Source: Mytilisepta virgata (taxonomy: Eukaryota; Mollusca; Bivalvia; Mytilida; Mytilidae). From it: DNA of 64,000 nt. Positions 1 through 11,061 of this stretch are shown in pieces (the first letter of the stretch is position 1; every line of letters begins with the position of its first letter). The translations under genes were made by a program, and so were the position numbers. The stretch covers positions 47,818,150 through 47,882,149 of the forward strand of contig CM051514.1 of assembly GCA_028015205.1 (NCBI GenBank), read 5' to 3'. The notes below the pieces were generated by a model, which saw only the letters and a program-made list of their open reading frames with translations, did not search any database and was not told the DNA's origin.

Positions 1-1109
1 TTTTTTCTTTACCAAGTAAATTAATCAACAGTTACAATTCTGATGCCACAAAAACAGCAAATAAGCATTTGACATCTCACATGCCTAACAAATCATTCTT
101 TTTCTGCTCATGGCCTTGGTTAAATTAATGATAATATTTTCAATGCGAACTTAAGCACAAATTATTTTTACCAATAATATAGAAATAGAATAAGATACTT
201 ACATTATCAAAGACTTTTTTCAGTATTTTTATGTTTGCTAGTTGATTGGTACGCTCTATTATAAAGGGGTATTTCAATTGATTGACATATGACATTCTGA
301 TGTTAACCAATCAACTTAAAGAGGACCGTCAACTAATGAGTTGCAATTCGACGAAATATCGAACGATATCAAGAAAGTTCTTTATTTATCTTTAGAAATT
401 TTCTGATGACCATGCCTAGTGATAGTTAATAAAGAAAATAAATATGCAATAATATCATTATTTGCATACTAGATATGTATATTGTCAAATGTTGTTTAAT
501 CAGAAGTAAGACAGTAGACGTTAGACATGGAAACAATGGCCACAAATCGTTTATTTGTTTAAAACGTTAAATTATCAGTATGTGTCACTTAATTTTCATC
601 ACAATTAAACAAACATAAGAAGGCAAATATAACAATGATTCATATATTAATGTTAACTGGTTTTGGCTGCGATGCTTCACGTAGTATCTCCATCGTGGTA
701 AGATCTATACTTCGGTGGTTTTGGCATTACCCTCTTCGTCATTTTGCCACTGGACGTTTTTTTAGCACAACAAAAGACGAAATGTCACACTCGATAACTT
801 CTTTAATTATTTTGTGAAGTTGTTGTGACGAACGTGCCTAGTGATTGTTAATCAGAATCAGAATATTTTATTAAAGTGTCACATACCAATAAAAAATAAA
901 ATGTATGATATATGTAGATAATACATAAAACTATTTTTGTCAATTTACAACTCATCATGTGTGCTCATTGTCGGAAATGCTAAAAGGCGTACAATAATAT
1001 AAAATTATGAAGATCAGGTTTAATATATACTTAAATACACTTCCGACAAACCTACTCAACTAATATATACTTCATACCTCCATCGATTTGTGACTACCAT
1101 CGGATTGAA
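1..1109. other. Gene-free AT-rich stretch
   Basis: I see no exon, RNA gene or clear repeat here. Open frames are short (60 residues or fewer) and have no recognisable motif. Base composition is AT-rich like the rest of the intergenic DNA. Confidence 0.5.
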
Positions 1110-1275
1110 CTGGAGCAGCAACTGCTTACCTTTCCGGAGCACCTGAGTTCACTCCTGGTTTTTATAGGAGTTCGTGTTTTTCATTGTTTATTAGTTTTCA
1201 GTGTTTATTTGTTGCGCTTGTGGTTGTTCATTTGTCTTCCCGGGTTTGTCTGTCTAATGGATTGTGTTTTTTCGG
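1110..1275 (+). repeat. Dispersed repeat R1, copy 1
   Basis: This segment contains CCGGAGCACCTGAGTTCACT followed by a T-rich run with GGAGTTCGTGT, TTAGTTTTC and GGTTTGTCTGTCTAATGG. Related sequence occurs at 2561-2692 and 20205-20285 on the same strand and in reverse near 15985-16140. I recall this as a very common dispersed repeat of mussel genomes; that identification is from memory. It has no coding capacity. Confidence 0.6.
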
Positions 1276-2560
1276 TTTGCTCCTTATGTATATTTTTCCT
1301 CTTTATGCACATACAACTAAACCCGTATATTGTGTAATTGCATCTAAATGGGGGATTTCCCTAATGCGCATTAGATAAATTTACTAGCAGTTTGAATTTT
1401 GTTAAAAGAAAAAAGAGTGAACCTAGGTGCTCCGATAGGGTAAGAAGTTTCTGTAATTTATACAACACCAATCATATCTTAATCATGCAGACTATATTAC
1501 TATATTTCTTGTCTTTACTTAATTATTTATTTAGAAGGTGAACCCACTAATCGAACGTTTTTCTATCGGTACAATATTACTCTAGCTATGTACCTTATTT
1601 TCAATAGATAAAATATTTTCTGTCGTCTTTTCCTACGCCTTATTTACTCAGGTAACTTTTGGATTTTCTATCTTTTCAGGGATGGGGCAGGGGTATTTAA
1701 GAACTTTTGGCATGGAATAGATTTTTGATTTTGATATATTATGCAACAAATTTAAATATTTTGGTTTATTGTGAATACCCGCAGCGATATTTTTTTCCTA
1801 TAAAATGTTGAATAAAAGAAGATTTATGTGGGATTAAATTACATTAGAATTTAACCCATGCAATAATGTTGCATATAACAGTCAACAGCGCCTTTATTGC
1901 TGTTCTTCATCTTGAAAATGGTTGTATTTGATGATCTTTGATCTTCAATAAAGAACCAAAGATCTCACTTGTAGCAAACTAAAACGGCGTCCAACGTGAC
2001 CTTCAACTGTTATATATGCTTATTATCAACCTATTACCCCCAACAATGGTCCCTTATTGTTGGCACATGTCGGACTGTGCCGATAATTATTCAAAAAAAA
2101 CTAATGGTACATGTACATGTAAATGAATAACTAGCTCGTACGAAACAGGGACTAAATACAGATTTTCCCTTATATCTCATTTAATTTCTAGTTATATCAC
2201 CATTATCGCGTACCAAGGCACACTGTCATTACTTTTTGATCCATGTATATTATATCAGTTATGAAAGATTCGATGGTTTTATTGATTTGGTCGTCATTTG
2301 CTTACCATTTTTTAATTATCTACTTATCGTCTAATTTATTTGTCAATCGGATACATATATTAAAATAGAAAATGCCTTCAGTTACATTTACTTAGTATCC
2401 AAATCAAAAGAAACATTGCTTTGAAATTTTAGCGTACGTACAATGTAGTAACGTTAATAACACCCTTTGTAATCTCCCATCATTAAAAGAAGATAATATT
2501 GCAAATTAACAGTAAATAATCATTGAAAACTGAAATAAAAAGCTAAGAATCTATAGTATG
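1276..2560. other. Gene-free AT-rich stretch
   Basis: No supported gene. A short piece near 1416-1440 (GTGCTCCGATAGGGTAAGAAG) resembles the reverse orientation of R1, but the stretch otherwise shows nothing I can assign. Confidence 0.4.
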
Positions 2561-2692
2561 ACTTGCTGGTTTTTATATGAGTTCGTGTTGTTCATTGTTT
2601 TTTAGTTTTCAGTGTTTATTTCTAGTACTTGTGGTTGTTCATTTGTCTTCCCGGGTTTGTCTGTCTAATGGATTGCGTTTTTTTTTTTTTTT
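2561..2692 (+). repeat. Dispersed repeat R1, copy 2
   Basis: This is a close copy of the second half of R1 at 1150-1275, sharing the GTTTTTATATGAGTTCGTGTT and GGGTTTGTCTGTCTAATGGA segments. A run of about 16 T follows at 2680-2695 where copy 1 has only a few. Confidence 0.65.
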
Positions 2693-2848
2693 TTGGTTTG
2701 TTTCTTAGGTATATTTGTCCTCTTTGCTATTATTTTTATATCAAAAACAGTCACCATGACGCCATTAATGCACTGATTACTTTCCACCTGCACTTTTTAT
2801 ATAGAATTTGGCTCGCTGAGGTGCTTGTATAGGAATTATGTCAGATTG

Positions 2849-3470
2849 ATTGGCTCTTCAGAGCCTGTATCGCTTATCTGATTTAATTTGGTTACATAAG
2901 GACCAATTTTGTCATGTTAACTATATGGTCTCAGACAATAAGATCCTGTGTAGTTTTTCATATACTACACAATATTAAACAAAATTTGGCTATTGCGCTC
3001 TGGGTCATCGGATAAATTTTTTTAAGAAGAAAGCATAAGAACCATTGATGCCAAGTTTGGTTCCAATTTGCTATGTGGTTTCGGCTTTGGTGGACATCTT
3101 GGTTGGCTTTTACAAATGTCGGTCATTGGACGTGTTTTTAAAAGAAGACTACCTCAGGACCGTTGATGCAGAGTTTGGGTCCAATTGGCTCATTGGTTTC
3201 AGACAATAATTAGGGTCCCATGTGAAATATCATTGGTTTTGGTGACCATATGAATATCAGTCGGACGTCCGGATCAAAGGATGAAAGGATGTGAATTTGA
3301 AAGATCTTCATTTGATTTTCTTTATGTTAGTCGACATGTTTGGCTGGAATATTTGTTAGCCGTCCGGGTAATCTAAAACACCTTTGAAAGAAGACTATCT
3401 AAGAACCCTTCTAACTTTAGTCTGAATAGGCCAAGGAGTTTCAGAGGAAATATGGTTTGTCTGATTTATT
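2849..3470 (-). mobile_element. Helentron-like element, family F1-related, fragment (minus strand)
   Basis: At 2852-2865 a perfect stem-loop (GGCTCT, TC, AGAGCC) is followed by TGTATCGCTTATCTG, nearly the reverse complement of the F1 3' end (AGGTGAGCGATACAGG plus stem-loop). Loosely repeated segments follow (TAAGAACCATTGATGCCAAG at ~3037, CAGGACCGTTGATGCAGAGT at ~3154, a weaker one at ~3400). This fits the 3' end and degenerate tandem core of an F1-type element on the minus strand. No 5' terminal motif is visible, so it is truncated or decayed. Confidence 0.5.
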
Positions 3471-3951
3471 CCATTTACTAGTATTAGTTTCGGACCCGCG
3501 GTTATACTTTTGAAAGCGAATAATGAAAACGTGGCAGAGTAAGCACAGTTCAAGAAAAATTTGTTGTTCTCAGATGCACACCTCTTCCCCTTTTTAATAC
3601 TGAATACCAGTCATACAATGGGATTTCTTTGATTTTCCGTAACATAGCCCAGAAATTATATAACTGTGTTCATTGGTGTTATAAATCAACACAATTACCC
3701 ACACAAAATTATTTGAAATAAATTGAAAATAAAGTTAAATTCAATATTGTGATGAAAAGGTAACATACTAACATACGATTGCTCGTCAAGTTTGTCATTC
3801 AATCCATAAATGAGCCCAGTTGTTAAGTTAACACCTGCTGATTTCAATATCGAAAAAATTTGTCTCATCATGATTCGCAATACTCAAAGCAATACAAATT
3901 TTCTGTAGAGCTTATTCAGATGTGAAAATAACCAAAAATCATCTAAGGACC

Positions 3952-4003
3952 GGGCTGTACGTATAGATCACAGGGGAGAGCATCGGTTCGTAACGTACAG
4001 CCC
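3952..4003. repeat. 11-bp perfect inverted repeat
   Basis: GGGCTGTACGT (3952-3962) and ACGTACAGCCC (3993-4003) are exact reverse complements separated by 30 bases. It could be a small foldback remnant. The rest of 3470-4250 shows nothing else I can assign. Confidence 0.7.
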
Positions 4004-4258
4004 AAATAATTTATCAAAAAGTCAAAGTTAAAAAGCGAAAGTTATATTTTCTGTTTTCACCCACATTGGATCAAAATTGTGTGGGCTGTGAGTAAATGAA
4101 GTTATGAACGTTTTCCCCCAGTGTAGATTGCCGTGTTTGTTGCCGATTAATATCGTAAAATAGCTTCGAGTTATACATGTATATGAAGCTTTTCTAACGA
4201 GTGGGTGTAGCGAATGAGCCAACAAATTTCATATTGTGACTTGATATAAAAACAATAT

Positions 4259-4890
4259 CTATCTTCCGAAGAGCAACGATGAGCAAGAGATGAGCAGCGA
4301 AGAGCAGCAATGAGCAGCTATGAGCAAGAGAAGAGCAGCGAATAACAGCAATAAGCAAGAGATGAGCAACGACGAGCAGCACGGAGCAACAGAAGAGCAG
4401 CGATGAGCAGCAGTGAGCAGTGATGTGCAAGAGAAGAGCAGCAGTGAGCAGTGATGTGCAAGAAAAGAGCAGCGATGAGCAGCAGTGAGCAGTGATGTGC
4501 AAGAAAAGAGCAGCGATGAGCAGCAGTGAGCAGTGATGTGCAAGAGAAAAGCGGCAGTGAGCAGTGATGTGCAAGAAAAGAGCAGCGATGAGCAGCAGTG
4601 AGCAGTGATGTGCAAGAGAAAAGCAGCAGTGAGCAGTGATGTGCAAGAAAAGAGCAGCGAAGAGCAGCGATAAGCACGAGAAGAGCAGCGAAGAGCAGCG
4701 ATAAGCACGAGAAGAGCAGCAATGAACAAGAGTAGAGCAGCAGTGAGCAAGAGAAGATCAACAAAGAGCAGCAATGAGTACCAAAGAGCACCGATGAGCA
4801 AGAGATAAGCAGCGGTGAGCAGCAGTGAGCAAGAGAAGATAAAAAAAAGAGCAGAAATGGGCACCGAAGAGCAGCATAGAGCAAGGAAAT
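4259..4890. repeat. GAGCAG minisatellite, open in all three minus-strand frames
   Basis: A short unit GAGCAGCGA/T is reiterated and organised into a ~41-bp higher-order unit (AGAGCAGCGATGAGCAGCAG, then TGAGCAGTGATGTGCAAGA) between about 4420 and 4660, with shorter variants on both sides. The minus strand lacks stop codons in all three frames for long distances (open runs of 150, 188 and 226 codons). The predicted peptides are Leu/Ala/Cys/His/Ser-rich low complexity with no family resemblance. I treat the open frames as a composition effect, not genes. Confidence 0.85.
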
Positions 4891-5019
4891 GGACCGCCGT
4901 TGCTAGGTCGGTTGCTAAGGACACCCCTCCATTGACCAAATGGTGACAGCATCAGCTGGAGGTAAGGGGACATAATCCAATCCTACCTTTGGTCCTCCGT
5001 TGAACGAACGGAAAACAGA

Positions 5020-5466
5020 ATTTAGCAATATGATTCGTGATTGCAGTTATAGCACCGTCTGTTGTTTGGCTTTAGGTTTTGTATGTACCTTGAACCGTTT
5101 TCTATGTCTGTACCTTTCACTAGCCACCAACGGACGAAGCCTTCGACAGGTTTTCCATATTTCAACATTTGCGTGTACACGTAGCAGTCATCAACCTCTT
5201 TTATTGTGACATTGGTAATATTTTGTTCTACATCATAGAAATTACTAATCTGTTTTTGAGCGAAATCCCATTTGATAAAATTTGTTCTTTAGATTGACAT
5301 CTTTGAGGGACAGTATGCAGTTGTTTTCGGTGAATTGGATTGAATTTACATGTACATTATCAAGCTCAATTATTTTCTCTATTTCATCTATAATATCCTT
5401 GGTTTTTATCCCTTTAAACGACTGGGTATTAAATTGTATGGACAGATCTCTCTTGGGAAAGGTCAT
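5020..5466 (-). pseudogene. LINE ORF1-like (gag-like) fragment, frameshifted
   Basis: The minus strand from 5466 to 5245 reads 73 codons with a segment KTKDIIDEIEKIIELDNVHV. A one-base frame change near 5275 then continues with VTIKEVDD and GKPVEG, GTDIENGSRYIQ to about 5020, ending in a stop after a CYNCNH piece. I recognise the order (KDIIDEIE, then VTIK, then KGTDIENGxRYIQ) from nucleic-acid-binding ORF1 proteins of mollusc LINE retrotransposons; that is from memory. The frameshift, stop and lack of a following reverse transcriptase show it is dead. Confidence 0.55.
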
Positions 5467-5469
5467 ATT

Positions 5470-6331
5470 GACGGAGGTCGAGAGTAGATATCAGGAAATC
5501 ATAATATTGTGATATACCAAACATATATCTCAAAATACTGTATAAGTATAAGTATATACTTGCAGAACAATGTTTTCTGATCCTTTGGACTTACTTCCTG
5601 ACAACACAGAGTCCAAAAAATGGAATAGAACGTCTAAATATACTAAAATTTTCAGGAGCTCATCGACACACCTCCATTACAAAGGGACGTCACCCCATGG
5701 ATTGATTGATTTTAAGTGTTGTTGTTTTGCCTTCAACCAGCACAGACTGGCTATAGGCGACGGACGTCAAATGAATATGCAAACACCCGGCGTTGTACAA
5801 AACAGGCTGGTTTTGAGCGTGCTGGCTCACATGATAACAGTCCAGAAGAAGACATGCAACGCTTTTTCGGAAATTATATTCCCTACAAGCCGACCAGAAT
5901 TTGCTATTAATCAAAAAATCGCATGTTAGCAGAGAAACAGCAAATACATTTCATATGTGTTTGGTTTGACAAGCCGTAGATCGATCACACGGCGGTAAGT
6001 TGTTGCTCCATATTATCACATTACGGTTCAGTCGCTCGCCTCCCTGTTATTTGTTATTACATGTAAGATGAAGAACATTTCTTCTTGAATTGTTCAAATT
6101 ATAAACCAATTAGAGATAAAATAATAATAATATTAAAAAACTAAAAGCCATTTACTCAAATTATATAATTGACGGTTCTTATCAAGAGAGCTTCTGTCTA
6201 CATTATTGAATGCTGATTCATATGCTGTTAATTTTATAGATGAATGCTTGTTAAAAAGAAAAACTCTTGAAAATTCTTTTTTACCATGAATATGTATATC
6301 TAAGACTAAGATTAAGACTAGTTTATTGAAA
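5470..6331. other. Intergenic DNA without a supported gene
   Basis: Open frames of 119 (plus, 5570-5929) and 74 (minus, 5690-5914) codons overlap each other, lack recognisable motifs, and have no evident splice partners. I see no RNA gene. Confidence 0.4.
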
Positions 6332-6369
6332 CTGAGACTACTATAACACATGTGTTATAGTAGTCTCAG
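6332..6369. repeat. 38-bp perfect palindrome
   Basis: The half-sequence CTGAGACTACTATAACACA is followed immediately by its exact reverse complement, with no spacer (centre between 6350 and 6351). Such a sequence can extrude as a cruciform. It lies in otherwise AT-rich DNA about 660 bp upstream of the first DUF1772 gene. Confidence 0.95.
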
Positions 6370-7030
6370 ATTGAAATAAAAGAAAATGATGTCTTCCACA
6401 GACAATGTGCAGATATTAAATCCATAATAACATTTTAAACAAATATATTCAATATTGGATAAAATATTATGACGGTTATTATAGTTAGTATAGTGTAAAA
6501 AAGCGGACTGGATAAATTAACAGAATTTGATGTGTTTCGCCTCAGCTATATTTGCAGGGTTCATAAGATGGATGAAAGTGATGACGTCTTACCATTGTCA
6601 GTTAAAGAATTTTAATCATGGTCTAAATTTTAATCTGAAACTAATCTTATTCTAAAATTATGAAATTTTCGACATTATAAGATGTAACATGAAGTGCTCT
6701 TCATTTTCTATCGTATTTATTATAACCACTGTGACAGCCGTGGTCTAACTCAGTGCCGTAATCAATTATTATATAATATCAATATATTGTGTATTGTCTA
6801 TGTTCGCCATAACCATTTATTGTAAATGTGTTTGTGCAAATAAATATTTCTATCGTCTATTGTAATCTGTTTGCAAGGCTGTACATGTACGTATAACATC
6901 ACTTATACTTGGCCTAGGGAGATAATTTATTAAATCAATAACAGTATGTACACCATTTTCGTATACATATATGTTCCACCTGACACATGCCTGAGAACAC
7001 GTGATATCATAGCTACTTTTAACTTGCAAC
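6370..7030. promoter_or_regulatory. Upstream region of the first DUF1772 gene
   Basis: This stretch should contain the promoter and 5' UTR of the gene starting at 7031. A CACGTG E-box-type palindrome lies at 6998-7003, 28 bases before the ATG. No TATA box can be placed with confidence in such AT-rich DNA. No other gene is seen. Confidence 0.3.
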
Positions 7031-7207
7031 ATGGAGGTAAATACAATTAATGTTTTAAAAATCTCTGCAGCGGCCATGACTGGGCTGTTTACTGGGGGTG
7101 CTGTTTTTATCAACGTTGTCGACATTCCAGCCTTGAGAAAAGTTACTGACAATGACGCTGCAAGAAGATTTTGGAAAGAAGCTTTCCTGCGAGCCGCTCC
7201 ATGGCAG
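7031..7207 (+). CDS. DUF1772 gene 1, exon 1
   Basis: Codes residues 1-59, starting [18 protein letters not shown] and ending with APWQ. The donor is CAG|GTCATA, a weak but acceptable match. The paralogous exon at 12979 has exactly the same length (177 nt) and phase, which supports the boundary. Confidence 0.85.
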
Positions 7208-10200
7208 GTCATATATTATTTTGTTCTAAGGTCATATATTAGGACATGTCGCTTCTTATTCTAATGGTACAAATGGTTGATAATTTATGTCAAATGTGTA
7301 TTTTCTTCCTTGTTCTATTTATTTATTGTTGTCTATTGTTGAATTAATTTTATCTCATTGCGCATTCAATGTACTGAAAAGAAATTTACTGCAAATTATT
7401 TCCACATATGCAGTTTTACATATTAATTGTTTTGGATGTATTAATTCTTTATCTAATAGCAGATCAATTTGGTGTAGTCTAATCTTATGTTTTACGTATC
7501 ATTTGAACATTCACTTCTGGCAGTGGGAATAATCTTATTTAGCTCACCTGGCCAAATGCCATGTGAGTTTTTGTCATCATTTGACGTCCGTCGTCCGTCC
7601 GTTAACTTTTCACATTTTAATCTTCCCCTCTGTAACCACTGGGCCAAATAGAATTAAATTTGGCAGGAAGCATCTATATAAGGTCCTTTATAAAATTTGC
7701 TCATTTCGTCCCGATCGGACAACAAATATGGCGACCATGGGCAATTGTTGTTTCTGATTGGCTGAGTTTTCAAAAATCTTCTTGTCTGAAACTGCTTGGC
7801 CAAATAGAACAAAACTTGACATAAAGCATATATGGGAGGTCCTATATAAAATTTCCTCATTTCGTCCAGATCGGACTACAATTATGGCCTCCATGGGCAG
7901 TTCTTGTTTCTGATTGGCTGATATAAAAAATCTTTTCCTAGCTCTGAAATCGCTTGTCCGGATGTTTATTGTTCCAACCCTTAATTAAGATACACAGGTA
8001 CATTGTATATATACAGATAAACCGTTTGCCGACCAAAAACAACGTGATTTCATTTTTAACGCTACATTTTTTGATAATTAATGGAGCATTTTAATAAAGA
8101 GGTGTGTGTATGTAAGGGGGTCACAAAGAATGCAGAGATGTAATATAATTTCAAATGTCAGATAAGTAGCATTTTAATTTATTTTAAATTAATAATTTAT
8201 CTTTTTGGTATTTATATATTGTAAACATTTGACATATTATATAATTAATTCTATTTACTCGTATATATATTTACTTTGTTATGACAAGGTAGAAGCTGAT
8301 TGGGATGGGCGCCAACTTGAATAATTTCACAACAATCGTAAAAAATAACTAATTGGAAGGGATATAATCAAAAATTAAACCATTGCAATTACGATATTTC
8401 GATGTCAAAAGCATTTGGAAGGGATAAGACCAATGTTTAAACTTTTCCAAATAGCATAAATATATTTTTTGATATACGAGAAAGTACTATATAGAGCTCT
8501 CCAAAATTTTTTGAGCACGAACTAAAACAATTTACTTGGGCATGGTATAGGTGATGAGCTTAAACTTGGTATGAAGCATCCATGGAAGGACCTTTATACA
8601 TTTTGCATATTTTGTTCCGGTCAAAGAACTAATATGGCCGCCATGATGAATTCTTATTTCTTATTGGTCAAAATTTCAACAACAAACATTTCTGCTTTAC
8701 CTTGGTATGAAGCGTCTGTGGAAGGACCTTTATATTAAGGTTTGCATAATTTGTCCCGATCGAAAGGCTAATATGGCAGCTATGATGAATTCTTATTTTT
8801 GATTGGTCAGAATTCCAAAAATCTCCTCCTCTGAAACTATTAGCCAAATTAACTGATATTTGGTATGAAACATATATTGAAGGTCCATTACAATTTTCAC
8901 CCTGAGGTTGTGAGTTCGAATCTCATCTGTGGCGGAGTGTGTTCGACTACGATCTTTATTGGCAAGGATGGCCAATTTTCTACCAATGGTCGATGGTTCT
9001 CTCCATGTATTCCGGCTTCCTCCACCAATAAAAACAGGCCGCCGCGAAATAGCCAAATGTGCTGAAAACGGCGTAAAACCCCAACTAAACAAACAATTTT
9101 TACTTGAAATAAATGAATTGATTGTAGGACTGTTAGGTGAGCTATATACAGGCTCAATCCTCTTGAGTCGCTTGTTTCTTAAATGAATATTATATAGGGA
9201 AAATACATTTTTTTTTCAAGAATATCAAAACTACCTCTTTATATAAATTGTTTCATACAATATTTAGTTCAATATTTATGCGTTAATTTATTTTGACCGG
9301 ACTGGTTGTTGTGGTATTTGTGTTAATTTATTTTAGACAGGACTGTTCGGATTGACTGTTGGTGTATTTGTGTTTTAGTTTGTTTCAGACAGGACTGGCT
9401 GGATTGACCGTTGCTTTAATTGTGTGTTAATTAATTTATTTTAGGCAGGAGTGGCCGGATTGACCGTTGCTGCAAGCGGGCTTATTTATTACTTAGACGA
9501 ATCAGAAAACCGGAAGTTGTATTTAATCGGCGGTGGAATACTAGCAACAATATTTCCATGGACAAAGTTCGTTATGATGTCCGATATCAAAATGCTATTA
9601 GAAGACAATGTGCTTAGAGAAAAAGGTACAAGCATTCATACCTTGTGTATTAAAAGATCACAACATAAAGCATTTGTTGTTACCACTGAGATGATCTCTG
9701 GTGGGCTTAGGACCTCGGTGGTCACAACAGCTTAGTTTTTTTCTGTGTTGTGCTGAAAGTGACAGTGATAAAACAGTGTCTTACTTAGGCATACCATTCG
9801 GCTCACCTCGGCGAGGTTTGCCGATTGTTAGGCATACACGTATTTCTGTCGTAATATATTTTAAGCCTTAACCTTTTAATTATTCGGGCATGTTAATTTG
9901 CTCCGCACAATCTGAGGTTAAAGTTTCTTAATTAGGTCTTTTGCTGAGTAACTATACATGATAGGTGAACTATATTGAATATTAAATTCCTTTAGAAGAG
10001 TGTATATCCGTTCGACAGGTAACACAATTTTCTAGCTCTCATTTTAGATTGTGGATAAGTTTTTAAGAAGCGATATATATAAGATATCTTAATTCCTTTA
10101 GGTCCTACGGGTGTCAGATGATTTACAAGCTCCAGTGATTCAGTTTTTATTATTAGGTCCATTTCTTTGTGATGAATCAAATGCATTTGGTTTTTATATT

Positions 10201-10495
10201 CCTTACCATATATGCAGGGGTGTCTGATATATACCACCTGACCTTGACCTTATTTTCACGTTTCACTGACTAGAGGTAAAGTTTTTGTGATTTGCTCAGT
10301 TTCTTGGTATTTAAACATAGTACATCTAGTCAGTGATATTTGGTGTGAACAATCATTGTAATTTAAATTTTTCACTTCATTTCAGGCAGTGATTGGGTTC
10401 GGACAAAGATAGAAACATGGAATAAGAGACATATGTTCAGAAGCTTTGTCGGACTATCAGTGTTTGGACTGTATCTGTACGCTTTAGGAAAGTAA
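7031..10495 (+). CDS. DUF1772/anthrone-oxygenase-like membrane protein, gene 1 (3 exons)
   Basis: Exons 7031-7207, 9445-9625 and 10386-10495 join to 468 nt, encoding 155 residues plus TAA. Phases fit: exon 1 ends on a complete codon (CAG|GTCATA), exon 2 ends phase 1 (AAAAAG|GTACAA), exon 3 starts after TTTCAG. The length fits small DUF1772 proteins. Visible features: hydrophobic segment near residues 11-30 ([20 protein letters not shown]), two more in exon 2 with an FPWT segment, then an [10 protein letters not shown] segment and a final hydrophobic helix. The W-N-x-x-H-x-x-R pattern near the C-terminus is typical of DUF1772 as I know it. The family is probably membrane-embedded; fungal relatives act on anthrones, but the animal substrate is not known to me. 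The ATG is the first in frame, with no acceptor just upstream. A close paralogue follows at 12979. ATTAAA at 10621 is a candidate poly(A) signal. Confidence 0.85.
7540..9177 (+). mobile_element. Helentron-like (pearl-type) element F1-a, complete, with SINE insertion
   Basis: The 5' motif TAGCTCACCT (7540-7549) pairs with the nearby ATGTGAGTT. It is followed by a CGTCCGTCGTCCGTCC microsatellite, then loosely conserved ~160-bp repeats (tgxcCAAATxGAACxAAACTTG, GGTCCTxTATA, ATATGGCxxCCATG). Near the 3' end AGGTGAGCTA (9135-9144) is the exact reverse complement of the 5' motif, followed by a stem-loop (GGCTCAA 9151-9157, TTGAGTC 9163-9169) and CTTGTTT. It fills most of intron 1 of DUF1772 gene 1. 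It has no coding capacity and is a non-autonomous element. Confidence 0.75.
8899..9096 (+). mobile_element. tRNA-derived SINE family A, 5'-truncated copy (A1)
   Basis: The sequence begins within the tRNA-like head at the B-box (GTGAGTTCGAATCTCATC) and continues with the body shared by copies at 24911, 52070, 59374 and 60282, ending ACGGCGTAAAACCCCAACTA. The A-box half is missing. It sits inside the F1-a element, so it inserted later. Confidence 0.8.
9285..9444 (+). repeat. Tandem decayed copies of the exon-2 splice acceptor (DUF1772 gene 1)
   Basis: Immediately upstream of exon 2, the acceptor and first codons (TTTATTTTAG|GCAGGAGTGG...) recur in degenerate tandem form. TTATTTTGACCGGACTGG lies at ~9288; TTTTAG|ACAGGACTGTTCGG has its AG ending at 9336; TTTCAG|ACAGGACTGGCTGG has its AG ending at 9388. 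Both AG-bearing copies would splice in the same phase as the real exon, and each then meets an in-frame stop (TAG or TAA) within 14 codons. Only the acceptor at 9444 gives a long open exon. Confidence 0.85.
9445..9625 (+). CDS. DUF1772 gene 1, exon 2
   Basis: Codes residues 60-119 plus one base: [48 protein letters not shown]. The acceptor is TTATTTTAG, the donor AAAAAG|GTACAA. The paralogous exon at 14211 is also 181 nt and shares [12 protein letters not shown] and NVLREK. Confidence 0.9.
9626..10385 (+). other. Intron 2 of DUF1772 gene 1
   Basis: This GT-AG intron shows no repeat or gene I can identify. Donor GTACAA, acceptor CATTTCAG. Confidence 0.6.
10386..10495 (+). CDS. DUF1772 gene 1, exon 3
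   Basis: Codes the last 36 residues and [21 protein letters not shown] followed by a hydrophobic tail ending YALGK. It begins with two bases completing the Gly codon split by intron 2. The WNKRHM segment is kept in the paralogue. Confidence 0.9.
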
Positions 10496-10801
10496 AATGT
10501 CCGAGATAAACCTAACGGGTTTAAAGTGTTAGATGTGCGGACATCATTTCGTACTACGCAAAGGACGAAGAATTAGCTTAGAAAATAGTAGTTGTTTTAT
10601 AGACGAATGTTCTTTCTCACATTAAATTCTTCGAAACACTGGTGACTTTCTTTTATTTTAACGGGAGGTGGATAATGTGCATTATAACCTTATCCATAAT
10701 ACGACAGCTAGTGAAACAATCACTTTTATTGTATTTCTTCATCTTGATAATCGCTGTAAGGCCTTCAATTATATGTCAAAATATCACACCTTACAAAACA
10801 A

Positions 10802-11050
10802 AATGGCACGGTGGTGTATTGGTTAGTGCATCGGACAACGGAGCCAAAGGTCCCTGGTTCTTTTCTCGTTCTGGGTGAAAATTTCAGATACCATATTTGC
10901 GACGTCACTATCAGCTTGGGATGATCTCGATAAAAGATGATAGTCAGTCGGACTGGAAGGTTACAAAATATCCTGTAAATTCTAAAAAGAGTAAGCTAAA
11001 TGCAATAACAGTGGCCGCTCTCGCACACATCAACATGATTAAGTCTTAAA
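10802..11050 (+). mobile_element. tRNA-derived SINE family B, copy B1
   Basis: GGCACGGTGGTGTATTGGTT and AGTGCATCGGAC resemble a tRNA head with an A-box, and CCTGGTTCTTTTCTCG a mutated B-box. The body (GGTGAAAATTTCAGATACCA, then GATAAAAGATG and CAGTCGGA) matches the minus-strand copy at 22184-22357. It ends in an A-rich tail at ~11049. Confidence 0.65.
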
Positions 11051-11061
11051 AAAAAAACAAA

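Noticed and set aside
4194..4939. Minus-strand open frames of 150, 188 and 226 codons
   Set aside because: All three frames are open at once because of the GAGCAG minisatellite; the peptides are low complexity without family resemblance.
5570..5929. 119-codon plus-strand open frame
   Set aside because: No recognisable motif, overlapped by an open frame on the other strand, and no splice or promoter signals that support it.
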